From contig NZ_SNYI01000003.1 of the NCBI RefSeq assembly GCF_004362865.1, positions 310,001 to 374,000 on the forward strand: 64,000 nucleotides of DNA, in the 5' to 3' direction. Numbering within the stretch: position 1 is the first letter of the stretch; the number at the start of each line of letters is the position of its first letter. The position numbers and the translations under genes were made by a program. The notes below the pieces were generated by a model that did not search any database, was not told where the DNA came from, and saw only the letters and a program-made list of their open reading frames with translations. Below are positions 52,709-61,447 of this stretch, piece by piece. Source of the stretch: Zeaxanthinibacter enoshimensis. Its GTDB lineage: Bacteria > Bacteroidota > Bacteroidia > Flavobacteriales > Flavobacteriaceae.

Positions 52709-53653
52709 TTATGGTTGGGTATAGGAATAACTGACAAAGGCCACTCTTTTACTGTCCGGCGACCAGGATGGCACATTTATGGTACCCTGGCCCCCGAAGA
52801 GCGAAGCCAGGACTTTGATCTCCCCGCTTTGCAGGTTCATCAGTCTCAATTCCACATTCTTTTCCGGGGGATGCTGCCCGGGCGGTACATCCTTGGAAAA
52901 GCTGACAAAGACGACCCAGCGCCCATCCGGGGAAGGATGGGGGAACCAGTCATTCTTTTCATCTGTTGTCAGTTGTTCGGGATTACTTCCATCGTTCTCC
53001 ATACGCCAGATCTGCATGGTACCGGTCCGAACCGAATTAAAATAGATGTACTTCCCGTCCGGGGAGTAGTCAGGGCCATCATCCAGTCCGTCGGCAGTTG
53101 TCAGTCGTTGTTCATCACCCCCGGTGACAGGAATGGTGTATATATCGTAATTGCCATTCCTTTCGGCACAATATGCCAGGGTTTCACCGTCTGGTGACCA
53201 GCCATGCCAGTACGAAGGGCCTTTTGGAGTAATCTTAACGGGGGCTCCTCCTTCCTGGGGCAAAGTATAGATAAGCGAACTTCCGTTCTCGGTCTGGTCG
53301 CTGATCACCAGCATCTTTCCATCGGGAGATATCCCGTGGTCGTTGTTGATGCGTTTGGCAAATCCAGTGTTGATTAATTCAGGAGTGCCACCTTGCAGGG
53401 GAATCCGGTAAAGGAGTCCCTTGCTGTTATAGATAAGACTTTTCCCGTCCGGGGTCCAGTTAGGTGCTTCCAGGTGAACAGCTGTATCCAGAACTATTTG
53501 CCGATCCAGGGTAGTGACATCAATAGTCTGGAGATGGCTCACTATCTGCCTGGTACTGTCCTGCATGTCTGACTTCCCGGCATCGCGGTTCCCTGGGGCG
53601 GCGGACAGGAAGCAGGCTCCTATAGCTGCTAATAATACCTTGGTAATAAGCAT
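52709..53653 (-). CDS. exported TolB-like WD40/PD40 propeller protein
   Basis: 314 aa. Signal peptide ~1-20 (ends LSAAPG). At least five PD40 repeats with the pattern SPDGK(Y/M)... : [80 protein letters not shown]. No catalytic domain. Stand-alone propellers of this type probably bind substrates or partner enzymes. First gene of the eight-gene minus-strand cluster; 13 bp before the amidohydrolase. Confidence 0.92.
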   Translation of the reverse strand: MLITKVLLAAIGACFLSAAPGNRDAGKSDMQDSTRQIVSHLQTIDVTTLDRQIVLDTAVHLEAPNWTPDGKSLIYNSKGLLYRIPLQGGTPELINTGFAKRINNDHGISPDGKMLVISDQTENGSSLIYTLPQEGGAPVKITPKGPSYWHGWSPDGETLAYCAERNGNYDIYTIPVTGGDEQRLTTADGLDDGPDYSPDGKYIYFNSVRTGTMQIWRMENDGSNPEQLTTDEKNDWFPHPSPDGRWVVFVSFSKDVPPGQHPPEKNVELRLMNLQSGEIKVLASLFGGQGTINVPSWSPDSKRVAFVSYSYTQP

Positions 53654-53782
53654 CTTTTAAGATTTATATTGTTTAATAAAGGTACCTAATCCTTCTCTCT
53701 CAAATAGTGCATATCTGATCAATTCCTTTTCAGATATAGAAGTATGGGGCAAAATATGCGAGCGTTATTTTGTGTGTATTTG

Positions 53783-53790
53783 TACTTTTG
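53783..53790 (+). promoter_or_regulatory. Bacteroidota -7 element for mazG
   Basis: TACTTTTG matches TAnnTTTG, 15 bp before the ATG at 53806. Confidence 0.55.
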
Positions 53791-53805
53791 CCCAAATTGA
53801 TCGAT

Positions 53806-54579
53806 ATGAATTCCAGGGAATCCCAATTAAAAGCAATAGACCGTCTACTGACCATAATGGACGAATTAAGAGCGCAATGCCCCTGGGATAAGAAACAGAC
53901 ATTACAGAGCCTGCGTCACCTGACCATAGAGGAGACCTATGAACTGGGTGATGCAATCCTGGATAACGATTTGGACGAGGTCCGGAAAGAATTGGGAGAC
54001 CTGCTGCTGCATATAGTATTTTATGCTAAGATCGGATCTGAAACGGGGGATTTTGATATCGCTGACGTGGCCAATGGGATCTCGGAAAAACTGGTCCACC
54101 GCCATCCCCATATCTACGGGGATGTTTCTGCCCAGACCGAGGAAGAGGTGAAGAAGAACTGGGAGAACATTAAATTAAAAGAAGGAAAGAGCAGCGTACT
54201 GGAAGGAGTACCCGCAAGTCTCCCGGCCCTTGTAAAGGCCAACCGCATCCAGGATAAAGTGGCCGGAGTTGGTTTTGACTGGGAGCGGCCGGAGCAGGTC
54301 TTAGAGAAGGTGCAGGAGGAACTTGCAGAACTGGAGCAGGAAGTCAATTCCGGGGCTGAAGACCGCATAGAAGCAGAATTCGGAGACGTATTGTTCTCTA
54401 TGGTAAACTATGCCCGTTTCCTGAATGTTAATCCTGAAAATGCACTTGAGCGCACCAATAAGAAATTCATCAGGAGGTTCCAGTTCCTGGAATCCAAGGC
54501 AAAGGAATCCGGCAGGAGCCTGAAAGAAATGAGCCTTGCCGAGATGGATGTCTTCTGGGAGGAGGCTAAAAAAGCCTGA
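53806..54579 (+). CDS. mazG: nucleoside triphosphate pyrophosphohydrolase MazG
   Basis: 257 aa from the ATG at 53806; an earlier in-frame ATG overlaps the promoter. Hydrolyses NTPs to NMP and PPi, limiting mutagenic or alarmone-linked nucleotides. Two MazG domains: the first with CPWDKKQTLQSLRHLTIEETYELGDAI and VRKELGDLLLH, the second with LEEVQ-type helices (KVQEELAELEQEV) and AEFGDVLFSMVNYARF. HRHPHIYGD is the conserved linker. Monocistronic, with its own promoter. Confidence 0.96.
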   Translation: MNSRESQLKAIDRLLTIMDELRAQCPWDKKQTLQSLRHLTIEETYELGDAILDNDLDEVRKELGDLLLHIVFYAKIGSETGDFDIADVANGISEKLVHRHPHIYGDVSAQTEEEVKKNWENIKLKEGKSSVLEGVPASLPALVKANRIQDKVAGVGFDWERPEQVLEKVQEELAELEQEVNSGAEDRIEAEFGDVLFSMVNYARFLNVNPENALERTNKKFIRRFQFLESKAKESGRSLKEMSLAEMDVFWEEAKKA

Positions 54580-54622
54580 TTAATAAGACGTTCTGGCCAG
54601 CCAGAAAATCGGTTTAACGGCA

Positions 54623-54630
54623 TATATTTG
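54623..54630 (+). promoter_or_regulatory. Bacteroidota -7 element for the MATE gene
   Basis: TATATTTG, 22 bp before the TTG start at 54653. It confirms that translation begins downstream of it. Confidence 0.55.
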
Positions 54631-54652
54631 CCACGCCAAAAAAGACATCGCT

Positions 54653-56035
54653 TTGTTCGGGGATTACACCAAAGAATTTAAATATAATATACGACTAGCC
54701 ACACCAGTGATCCTCGGGTTACTGGGCCATACCTTTGTTGCTTTTGCGGATAACATCATGGTGGGGCAGTTGGGTACCGCAGAACTGGCGGCCGTTTCCC
54801 TGGGTAACAGCTTTGTATTTATAGCTATGTCTATCGGGATAGGGTTTTCCACGGCTATAACTCCCCTGGTGGCAGAAGCGGATGGGGCAGGACAAGCCGC
54901 AGATGCTAAAAGTGCACTGAAACACGGTTTGGTGCTTTGTACCTTGCTGGCGGTATCCCTGTTCGCATTAATGCTCTTGTGCAAACCCCTGATGTACCTC
55001 ATGGATCAGCCTGCAGAAGTAGTAGCCTTGGCCATGCCATACCTGGACCTCGTAGCCGTCTCCCTGATTCCCCTGATCATTTTCCAGGCATTTAAGCAGT
55101 TTTCGGAAGGACTTTCACAGACACGGTACCCCATGTACGCCACTGTAATTGCTAACGTGGTCAACATTATACTTAATTACCTGCTGATATTCGGGAAAAT
55201 GGGATTTCCTCAACTGGGAATTATCGGGGCCGCGATAGGAACCCTGGTATCCAGGGTGATCATGGTGCTGTTCATCTGGCTGATCCTCCAGAAGAATGCC
55301 CGCTTTACTTCTTATGTCACTGGCTTCAATTTCAGGAAGCTGGAGAAGAAAGTGCTGAGTAAGATCATAGACCTCGGCTTTCCTTCGTCCCTGCAAATGT
55401 TTTTTGAAGTAGCCATTTTTACTGCAGCTATCTGGTTAAGCGGGGTACTTGGTAAAAATCCGCAGGCGGCTAACCAGATAGCGCTGAACCTTAGCAGCAT
55501 GACCTTTATGTTTGGTATGGGACTGGGAGTGGCAGCCATGATCCGGGTAGGAAATCAAAAGGGGTTGAGGAATTTTAAAGAATTGCGCAGACTTGCACAG
55601 TCCATTTTCTTACTGACCTTACTGCTGGAAATCGTTTTTGCTGCACTATTTCTCCTGGGAAGAGACTGGTTCCCTACCATTTACCTGGACGTACAGGACC
55701 CGGTAAATTACGTGGATAACATGGAGGTATTGTTGCTTGCATCCCAATTACTACTTGTCGCAGCATTTTTCCAGATCTCGGATGGTTTGCAGGTAGTAAT
55801 ACTTGGAGCATTAAGAGGACTGCAGGATGTGAAGATTCCAACCCTGATCACTTTTATCGCGTATTGGCTGATCGGTTTCCCGGTAAGTTTTTACCTGGGA
55901 TTGTATACAGACCTGGCGAGCACAGGTATATGGATAGGCCTGCTGGCAGGCTTGTCGGCTTCTGCCATTATGTTGTATATTCGATTCAATTTCATGACGA
56001 AGCGACTCATCAGGCTTGGAAGTGAACCCCAGTAA
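54653..56035 (+). CDS. MATE family multidrug/toxin efflux transporter
   Basis: 460 aa, twelve membrane helices in two MatE repeats. The N-terminus FGDYTKEFKYNIRLATPVILGLLGHTFVAFADNIMVGQLG is typical. The start codon is TTG (54653-54655): no ATG or GTG lies in frame back past the promoter, and the next Met is in the first helix. The second repeat begins near KIIDLGFPSSLQMFFE. Exports cationic drugs or metabolites with Na+ or H+; substrate unknown. Confidence 0.94.
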   Translation: MFGDYTKEFKYNIRLATPVILGLLGHTFVAFADNIMVGQLGTAELAAVSLGNSFVFIAMSIGIGFSTAITPLVAEADGAGQAADAKSALKHGLVLCTLLAVSLFALMLLCKPLMYLMDQPAEVVALAMPYLDLVAVSLIPLIIFQAFKQFSEGLSQTRYPMYATVIANVVNIILNYLLIFGKMGFPQLGIIGAAIGTLVSRVIMVLFIWLILQKNARFTSYVTGFNFRKLEKKVLSKIIDLGFPSSLQMFFEVAIFTAAIWLSGVLGKNPQAANQIALNLSSMTFMFGMGLGVAAMIRVGNQKGLRNFKELRRLAQSIFLLTLLLEIVFAALFLLGRDWFPTIYLDVQDPVNYVDNMEVLLLASQLLLVAAFFQISDGLQVVILGALRGLQDVKIPTLITFIAYWLIGFPVSFYLGLYTDLASTGIWIGLLAGLSASAIMLYIRFNFMTKRLIRLGSEPQ

Positions 56036-56096
56036 ACCGAGTGCTTTTAATTGCCCGGAAGGTTTACGTAATAAATTAATATAAGAAGTACTCAAT

Positions 56097-56324
56097 ATGG
56101 AACTCCCGAAATTTTTACTAGGAGATAATACGGATTACCCGACTGCAATTTTTGTCGTGCACACAGAATACCCCAGGTTTATTATCAACCTGGAGAACGA
56201 TGAAGTGGAATGGCTGGAAGAATTTTCACAGGAGGATGAGAACGAACTGGAAACAGAAGCAGCCGACCTGATTGAGAAGGCTGCGGCATTTTACGATCGG
56301 GAAGTTAGCCGATACGAAGAGTAA
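56097..56324 (+). CDS. small acidic conserved protein
   Basis: 75 aa. I know no named family. Sequence PKFLLGDNTDYPTAIFVVHTEYPRFIINLENDEVEWLEEF followed by a strongly acidic helix. Flavobacteria carry a similar short protein. Cytoplasmic. Its stop is 1 bp before the ATG of the PAP2 phosphatase gene, so they are probably cotranscribed. Confidence 0.75.
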   Translation: MELPKFLLGDNTDYPTAIFVVHTEYPRFIINLENDEVEWLEEFSQEDENELETEAADLIEKAAAFYDREVSRYEE

Positions 56325-56325
56325 T

Positions 56326-56892
56326 ATGAAGGATACCCTGATTCAATATGATAAGGACCTTTTCCTGTTTCTCAATGGCTTGGGTACCCCTGCCTGGGAT
56401 GGGTTCTGGATGTTTATGACCGACAAATGGAGCGCTATTCCATTGTATGTGATCTTACTGGTTCTGGTGTACCGCAAATACCAGGTAAAAGGAACTTTGA
56501 TCCTGTTGGTAGCGGTGGCACTGTTAATTACCTGTACCGACCAGCTTTCCAATTTTTTTAAATATGGGTTTGCACGCCCAAGACCTTGTTACGACCTGGA
56601 TCTCAGCCTGGTGCTGCGACAGGTAAAGGGATATTGCGGAGGACAATACGGATTTTTCTCGGCACACGCTGCCAATGCCATGGGTGTTGGAATATTCTTT
56701 TTTCAATTGTTCAGGGACAACAGGCGCTATTTTGCCTGGTTTCTTTTATTATGGGCAGTGATGGTGGGTTACAGTCGGATCTATATCGGCGTACACTACC
56801 CCCTGGATGTACTGGCCGGTATGGCTGTGGGGACAACCTTTGGCTGGATCTTCTCAGGACTTTACACCATTGTTCTTCGTAAAACGGCATGA
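56326..56892 (+). CDS. PAP2-family membrane phosphatase
   Basis: 188 aa from MKDTLIQYDKDLF; an earlier ATG lies inside the upstream gene. Five to six helices with the three acid-phosphatase motifs: FKYGFARPRP (KxxxxxxRP form), FFSAHAANAMG (SAH, C2) and GYSRIYIGVHYPLDV (SR...H, C3). Probably dephosphorylates undecaprenyl pyrophosphate or lipid A. The GT39 gene overlaps its end by 4 bp (ATGA), linking it to polyprenyl-phosphate sugar metabolism. Confidence 0.94.
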   Translation: MKDTLIQYDKDLFLFLNGLGTPAWDGFWMFMTDKWSAIPLYVILLVLVYRKYQVKGTLILLVAVALLITCTDQLSNFFKYGFARPRPCYDLDLSLVLRQVKGYCGGQYGFFSAHAANAMGVGIFFFQLFRDNRRYFAWFLLLWAVMVGYSRIYIGVHYPLDVLAGMAVGTTFGWIFSGLYTIVLRKTA

Positions 56893-58553
56893 TGATCAAA
56901 GTTTTTCAATACCGCCTGATGCTGTTCCTTATAAGCCTGGTATATCTGGCAGGCTTGTTTGTCACTCTTTTTGAGAATGATTCGGCACAGTTCGCGGTAA
57001 TGGCCATGAGGATGGTTCAGGAGAATGATTTCCTGACTTTGATCAAGGGTACTGAAGAATACCTGGACAAACCCCATATGCATTACTGGCTTGCCGCGTT
57101 TTCCTATAAACTGTTCGGGCTGCACGATTGGGCTTATCGAATTCCGGCGATCCTTGCTACATTCTTAGGGGCCTACAGTTGCTATGGGCTTGGTAAACTC
57201 CTGTACAGGAAAGAGGTGGGCTGGCTGGCAGCACTTATCTTTCTCTCTGCCCAGACAATCGTGCTTTCCGGGATAGATGTCCGGACGGATGCCGTTCTTA
57301 CTGGTTTCACCGTTTTCGCACTCTGGCAACTGGCAACCTACCTGGAGACGAGATCTCTCACGGCGGTGCTGTTAGGAGCTTTTGGTGCGGCAATCGCTTT
57401 TTCGACTAAGGGACAGATAGCGTTGCTGGTCCTGGGTTTACCGCTGATCTGTCACATAGCTTATAAGAATTACTGGGGAGCCCTGGTCCATTGGAAGGTA
57501 ATACTGGCGGTCTTTGTTTTCGGACTCACCATCAGTCCTATGCTGTATGCTTATTACCAGCAATTTGATCTTCACCCGGAAAAAGTGATCCGCGGCCGTT
57601 CAGGGCGCAGTGGAATACTCTTTATTTTCTGGGAACAGAGTTTTGAACGACTCAGTGGGGAAGGAGTAGGGAAGAACAGCAGCGATTACTTCTTCTTTTT
57701 CCATACTTTCCTGTGGGTGTTCCTGCCGTGGACTGTGGTTGGGCTTACCGCGTATGGCAACCGGCTCAAGACCCTTGTGAAAAATCGGTTCTCAAGGCTT
57801 CCCGGACTGGAGCTGCTGACGCTGGGAGGGATAACCCTGATCTTTATTATTATCAGTTTTGCACAGTTCAAACTGCCGCACTATTTAAATATTACCATTC
57901 CATTATTCGCCATCCTGTCTGCTTTATTCCTGTACGAACTTCACGAAAAAAATAATCAAAAGATCTTCCGTTGGCTCCTGGGGTTCCAGTATTTTATCCT
58001 TGGCTTGGTGCTGTTGGCAATCGCGCTGATCGGCTGGTATGTTTTTCCCACGACTACCGGGAAAATTCTTGCCGGGATACTGGTGATCACAGGCCTCGCC
58101 ACATGGTATTTTTCCACTAAAGCAGGAGCTTACAAGCGCTTGGTGTACCTGGGAGTAGCCAGTTCACTACTGTTGAACCTTATGCTGAATATCCATTTCT
58201 ATCCCCAGCTGCTGGATTACCAGGGCGGCTCTAATATGGCCAAAGTAGTTGCACGTAAAGGAATCCCGGTCGACCACATATATAAACTTACGGACAGGCA
58301 TACGTGGGCACTGGATTTCTACAATCAGCGGCCTGTCAGCAAGGTAGACCTGCAGGAATTGCAACCACGGGATAATGCCTGGTTATATGTAACAGAGGAA
58401 GAACGGGTGAACCTGGAAAAGAAGGGACTGCAATGGGGGCAGGAGTTCAGTGTGGATCAGTTCAGGATCACAAGGTTACAGGCTCGTTTCCTGAACCCGG
58501 ATTCCCGGGAAAAAGTTCTGAATAAGATGTACCTGTTACATCTTACTCCATAA
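56889..58553 (+). CDS. ArnT-like glycosyltransferase family 39
   Basis: 554 aa. GT-C integral membrane enzyme that transfers a sugar from polyprenyl phosphate to lipid A or protein. The first periplasmic loop has FENDSAQFAVMAMRMVQENDFLT...YLDKPHMHYWLAAFSYKLFG, the ArnT/PMT family pattern with a conserved Asp and the KP-h-HYWL motif. Hydrophobic helices continue to ~400 and a soluble C-terminal domain follows. It is coupled to the PAP2 gene by ATGA, and 3 bp separates its stop from the convergent flippase-like gene. Confidence 0.92.
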   Translation: MMIKVFQYRLMLFLISLVYLAGLFVTLFENDSAQFAVMAMRMVQENDFLTLIKGTEEYLDKPHMHYWLAAFSYKLFGLHDWAYRIPAILATFLGAYSCYGLGKLLYRKEVGWLAALIFLSAQTIVLSGIDVRTDAVLTGFTVFALWQLATYLETRSLTAVLLGAFGAAIAFSTKGQIALLVLGLPLICHIAYKNYWGALVHWKVILAVFVFGLTISPMLYAYYQQFDLHPEKVIRGRSGRSGILFIFWEQSFERLSGEGVGKNSSDYFFFFHTFLWVFLPWTVVGLTAYGNRLKTLVKNRFSRLPGLELLTLGGITLIFIIISFAQFKLPHYLNITIPLFAILSALFLYELHEKNNQKIFRWLLGFQYFILGLVLLAIALIGWYVFPTTTGKILAGILVITGLATWYFSTKAGAYKRLVYLGVASSLLLNLMLNIHFYPQLLDYQGGSNMAKVVARKGIPVDHIYKLTDRHTWALDFYNQRPVSKVDLQELQPRDNAWLYVTEEERVNLEKKGLQWGQEFSVDQFRITRLQARFLNPDSREKVLNKMYLLHLTP

Positions 58554-58556
58554 GAT

Positions 58557-59444
58557 TCATGTTTTTTTAACTCCCCGGTTAACCACTTCCAATTCCGGCT
58601 TGCTGAAATGGTAAACCACACCGCCCAGGGAAACCATGGCAGTTATCAGGAAAAAGGTCATACTGATCCCAACCGAGGTTTGTTCTTCCAGTCCAAACCA
58701 GAGCGCTCCATAATAAAATACAACCTCCCGGCTACCTATGCCCCCAAGGGTCAATGGCAATACTGCAACGATAGAAGAGAGCAGGAATATCAGGAGGTAA
58801 GTTGCGTGTGCATAGTCTACAGCAAGTGCCTTCAGAATAAATAAAGCTGCAGCAAGCTGAGCGAGCTGTACCAGGGCAGAATAGCCCAGAGTAGGCCAGA
58901 ACACCGGCAACAGGTAAGTGAAATATCTTTTCTGCAACCACCAGAATACCAGTATGCTCAGAACTATCCCGAACCCGAGGTAAATGCCGAAACCGGGCAG
59001 GAAGGATGGCAGGGTGACCATGGCAAGCAAACAGGCGTAGATAAAGAGCAGCAACATCCCGCTGAGACGGTCGATGATGAGTGCCGCAACCACTCTTTTG
59101 GTCTTGACTTCAAATTTTTTACACACCAGGTAACCTTTATATGCATCCCCGCCAATTCCCCCTGGCAGGAACAGGTTATAGAACATTCCCAGTAAGTATA
59201 ATTTCAGATTGCTGAGCTGGCTTAGGAAGACACCCAGTTGATGAAAGAACAGGTTCAGCCTGAACGCAGAAAGGAATTTGGAAACAATGAAAAATAAAAG
59301 TGCTGCCAGTAAGTATAAGGGGTCTGATCCTTTCAGAACCTGCCAGATTTTCGCCGGTTCTATCTTGGTAAAGATAAAATACAGCAATAGCAGGCTGAAA
59401 ATGATCTTCAGGGCAGTGGTTATCTTTTTACGAGACGTCCCCAC
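58557..59444 (-). CDS. lysylphosphatidylglycerol synthase TM-like (flippase-like) membrane protein
   Basis: 295 aa, about eight helices. Matches the UPF0104/AglD-like family, with ILKGSDPLYLLAALLFFIVSKFLSAFRLNLFF, LPGGIGGDAYKGYLV, RVVAALIIDRLSGMLLLF and LGGIGSREVVFYYGALWFGL. Often encoded beside polyprenyl-phosphate glycosyltransferases and thought to flip lipid-linked sugars. Its start overlaps the GT2 stop by 17 bp, supporting one operon. Confidence 0.9.
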   Translation of the reverse strand: MGTSRKKITTALKIIFSLLLLYFIFTKIEPAKIWQVLKGSDPLYLLAALLFFIVSKFLSAFRLNLFFHQLGVFLSQLSNLKLYLLGMFYNLFLPGGIGGDAYKGYLVCKKFEVKTKRVVAALIIDRLSGMLLLFIYACLLAMVTLPSFLPGFGIYLGFGIVLSILVFWWLQKRYFTYLLPVFWPTLGYSALVQLAQLAAALFILKALAVDYAHATYLLIFLLSSIVAVLPLTLGGIGSREVVFYYGALWFGLEEQTSVGISMTFFLITAMVSLGGVVYHFSKPELEVVNRGVKKT

Positions 59445-60387
59445 CTACAGATACATTTTTAACCCGGTATGGTCTTTTCTTCTGGGATTCATAATAGGTC
59501 CTGATCAGGAGTTCCATGACGATCCCTATGGTAAATAACTGGATACCGGCCAGGATGAACATCATCCCGAAGATCAGCAGGGGCCTGGTGCCTATATCTT
59601 CATTAAATCCGAGCTTGATGATCAAAAGGTAAAAGTTGACGAGTACTCCCAGGATAATAAGCAGCACCCCGAAAATCCCAAAAAGGTGTATTGGGCGCTG
59701 AAAATATTTTCGGATGAACAACAGCAGCATCATATCTGCCACTACTTTAAAAACGCGTTCCAGGCCGTATTTGGAAACCCCTGCATGCCTGGCATGGTGT
59801 TTAACGGGTACCTGTTTGATCTGTGCGCCTTCCAGGTGCGCGAGCAAAGTAATAAAACGGTGCATTTCCCCGTACAGGTTTAGGTCTTTCGCAATATCGC
59901 GTGTAAACACTTTAAGGGCGCATCCATTATCCTTAATATCCAGTTTAGTGACCCGGCGGACAAGGAAATTGGCAATTTTGGATGGGATCTTTTTTACCAA
60001 CGAATCCTGTCGTTTCTGCCGGATCCCGGTCACTACGTCGTAGGGTCCTTCCATGACATGGGAAAGCATTTGAGGAATATCTGCGGGGTCATTCTGCAGA
60101 TCTCCATCCATCGTAATAATGTATTCTCCCTCTGCGTAATCTATCCCGGCTGCCAACGCCAGACTTTGGCCGTAATTCTTTTTAAGCGCCACCAGATGAA
60201 CCAATGGGTCGGCCATAGCATTCACCACCTTTTTAGTATTATCCCTGGAGAAGTCGTCTACATAGACGATCTGGTAGGTATAGCCTGCCAATGCCTCGTG
60301 GATCTTCGAGGTTAGCAGGACCACGTTCTCTTCTTCGTTATACAGTGGAACTACAACAGAAAGAAGGGAGTCGGTAAGCGGTTTCAT
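59428..60387 (-). CDS. polyprenyl-phosphate glycosyltransferase (DPM1/GtrB/ArnC-like GT2)
   Basis: 319 aa. The GT2 domain (1-~230) has SVVVPLYNEEENV, YVDDFSRDNT (DDxS), IITMDGDLQNDPADIP (DxD) and RQKRQDSLVKKIPSKIANFLVRR, as in dolichol-phosphate-mannose and GtrB enzymes. Two C-terminal transmembrane helices (~240-300) anchor it. It makes polyprenyl-P-hexose, a likely donor for the nearby GT39. Own -7 element TAAATTTG upstream. Confidence 0.95.
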   Translation of the reverse strand: MKPLTDSLLSVVVPLYNEEENVVLLTSKIHEALAGYTYQIVYVDDFSRDNTKKVVNAMADPLVHLVALKKNYGQSLALAAGIDYAEGEYIITMDGDLQNDPADIPQMLSHVMEGPYDVVTGIRQKRQDSLVKKIPSKIANFLVRRVTKLDIKDNGCALKVFTRDIAKDLNLYGEMHRFITLLAHLEGAQIKQVPVKHHARHAGVSKYGLERVFKVVADMMLLLFIRKYFQRPIHLFGIFGVLLIILGVLVNFYLLIIKLGFNEDIGTRPLLIFGMMFILAGIQLFTIGIVMELLIRTYYESQKKRPYRVKNVSVGGDVS

Positions 60388-60406
60388 GGAAGCGTTTTTG
60401 ATGGGG

Positions 60407-60414
60407 CAAATTTA
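60407..60414 (-). promoter_or_regulatory. Bacteroidota -7 element for the GT2-flippase operon
   Basis: TAAATTTG on the minus strand, 19 bp before the ATG at 60385-60387. Confidence 0.5.
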
Positions 60415-60420
60415 GTTTAT

Positions 60421-61419
60421 TTATTTTAGTATGCCGGAGACCTTCTCCATCAATTCACTCGCAGCTTTGAAAGGGGACATCCTGCCTTGTTCCACTTTTT
60501 CCAGCAGCTCATTCAAGATCTTTTTGGTCCTTGGATCATTATAGAAATGCTCTTTTAAGCGGTCCTCAACAGCGGTAAGGAACCAGCTTTTATTTTGCTG
60601 CTCACGTTTTAACTCAAAACTACCGGAAGCCCGGGTTTCCCGGACATAATTCTCGATCACCTCCCAGATTTCCTCAATGCCGGTTTTTTGAAGAGAGGAG
60701 CAACTGAGAACTTTGGGACTCCACCCGTTATCTTTTGGAGGGTAGAGGTGGAGCGCACGCCTGAACTCCTGCATGGCTTGATCGGCAGCAGCTTTATTTT
60801 CCCCATCTGCTTTATTTATGACGATTGTATCTGCCATTTCCATGATCCCTCTTTTAATGCCCTGGAGTTCGTCCCCGGCACCGGCAAGTTTCAGGAGAAG
60901 AAAGAAATCGACCATGCCATGTACTGTTGTTTCACTCTGGCCAACGCCTACAGTTTCTACCAGTATGATTCCGTACCCCGCAGCCTCGCACAAAGCTATG
61001 GTCTCGCGGGTAGCCCGGGCGACTCCTCCCAGGTTTGCCCCGGAGGCCGAAGGCCTGATATACGCATTTGGATCATTCACCAGGGTCACCATCCGGGTCT
61101 TATCGCCCAAAATACTTCCTTTGCTCAGGGTACTTGTGGGATCTACGGCCAATACAGCTACTTTTTCCCCACGCGCGGTGAGCATGCCCCCGAAGGCTTC
61201 AATAAAGGTGCTTTTACCAACCCCGGGTACGCCGGTAATTCCAATACGGACACTTTTTTTTCCGGGGTCGGCTGACTTCTGGAGGATATGGTGAGCCAGC
61301 TCCCTGTCTTCAGCCTTGGTGCTTTCCACCAATGTTATTGCACGTGCCAGTGCGGTCTGGTCACCGGAACGAATACCCTGTATTAATTCTTCTGGAGTGG
61401 GTTTTCTTGTTTTTCGGAT
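60421..61419 (-). CDS. meaB: methylmalonyl-CoA mutase-associated GTPase MeaB, without a canonical start codon
   Basis: 332 aa if it starts at the ATC of 61417-61419. G3E-type GTPase that protects B12-dependent acyl-CoA mutases. Walker A is GVPGVGKST, then LAVDPTSTLSKGSILGDKTRM, RPSASGANLGGVARAT and VETVGVGQSE; VINKADG is the specificity motif and the helical C-terminus is present. Homologous sequence PTPEELIQGIRSGDQTALARAITLVES continues upstream of the first TTG (61332), which would delete helix 1. Between the in-frame stop near 61495-61497 and 61332 there is no ATG, GTG or TTG. The start is therefore AUC/other non-canonical, or a mutation or sequencing error. No mutase gene is in the window. 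Confidence 0.85.
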   Translation of the reverse strand: MRKTRKPTPEELIQGIRSGDQTALARAITLVESTKAEDRELAHHILQKSADPGKKSVRIGITGVPGVGKSTFIEAFGGMLTARGEKVAVLAVDPTSTLSKGSILGDKTRMVTLVNDPNAYIRPSASGANLGGVARATRETIALCEAAGYGIILVETVGVGQSETTVHGMVDFFLLLKLAGAGDELQGIKRGIMEMADTIVINKADGENKAAADQAMQEFRRALHLYPPKDNGWSPKVLSCSSLQKTGIEEIWEVIENYVRETRASGSFELKREQQNKSWFLTAVEDRLKEHFYNDPRTKKILNELLEKVEQGRMSPFKAASELMEKVSGILK

Positions 61420-61447
61420 GTTACCGGAAGTGTCGATACGTGTAGTG

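Noticed and set aside
54591-54606. TTCTGG-CCAG-CCAGAA after mazG as a terminator
   Set aside because: No T tail and a short stem.
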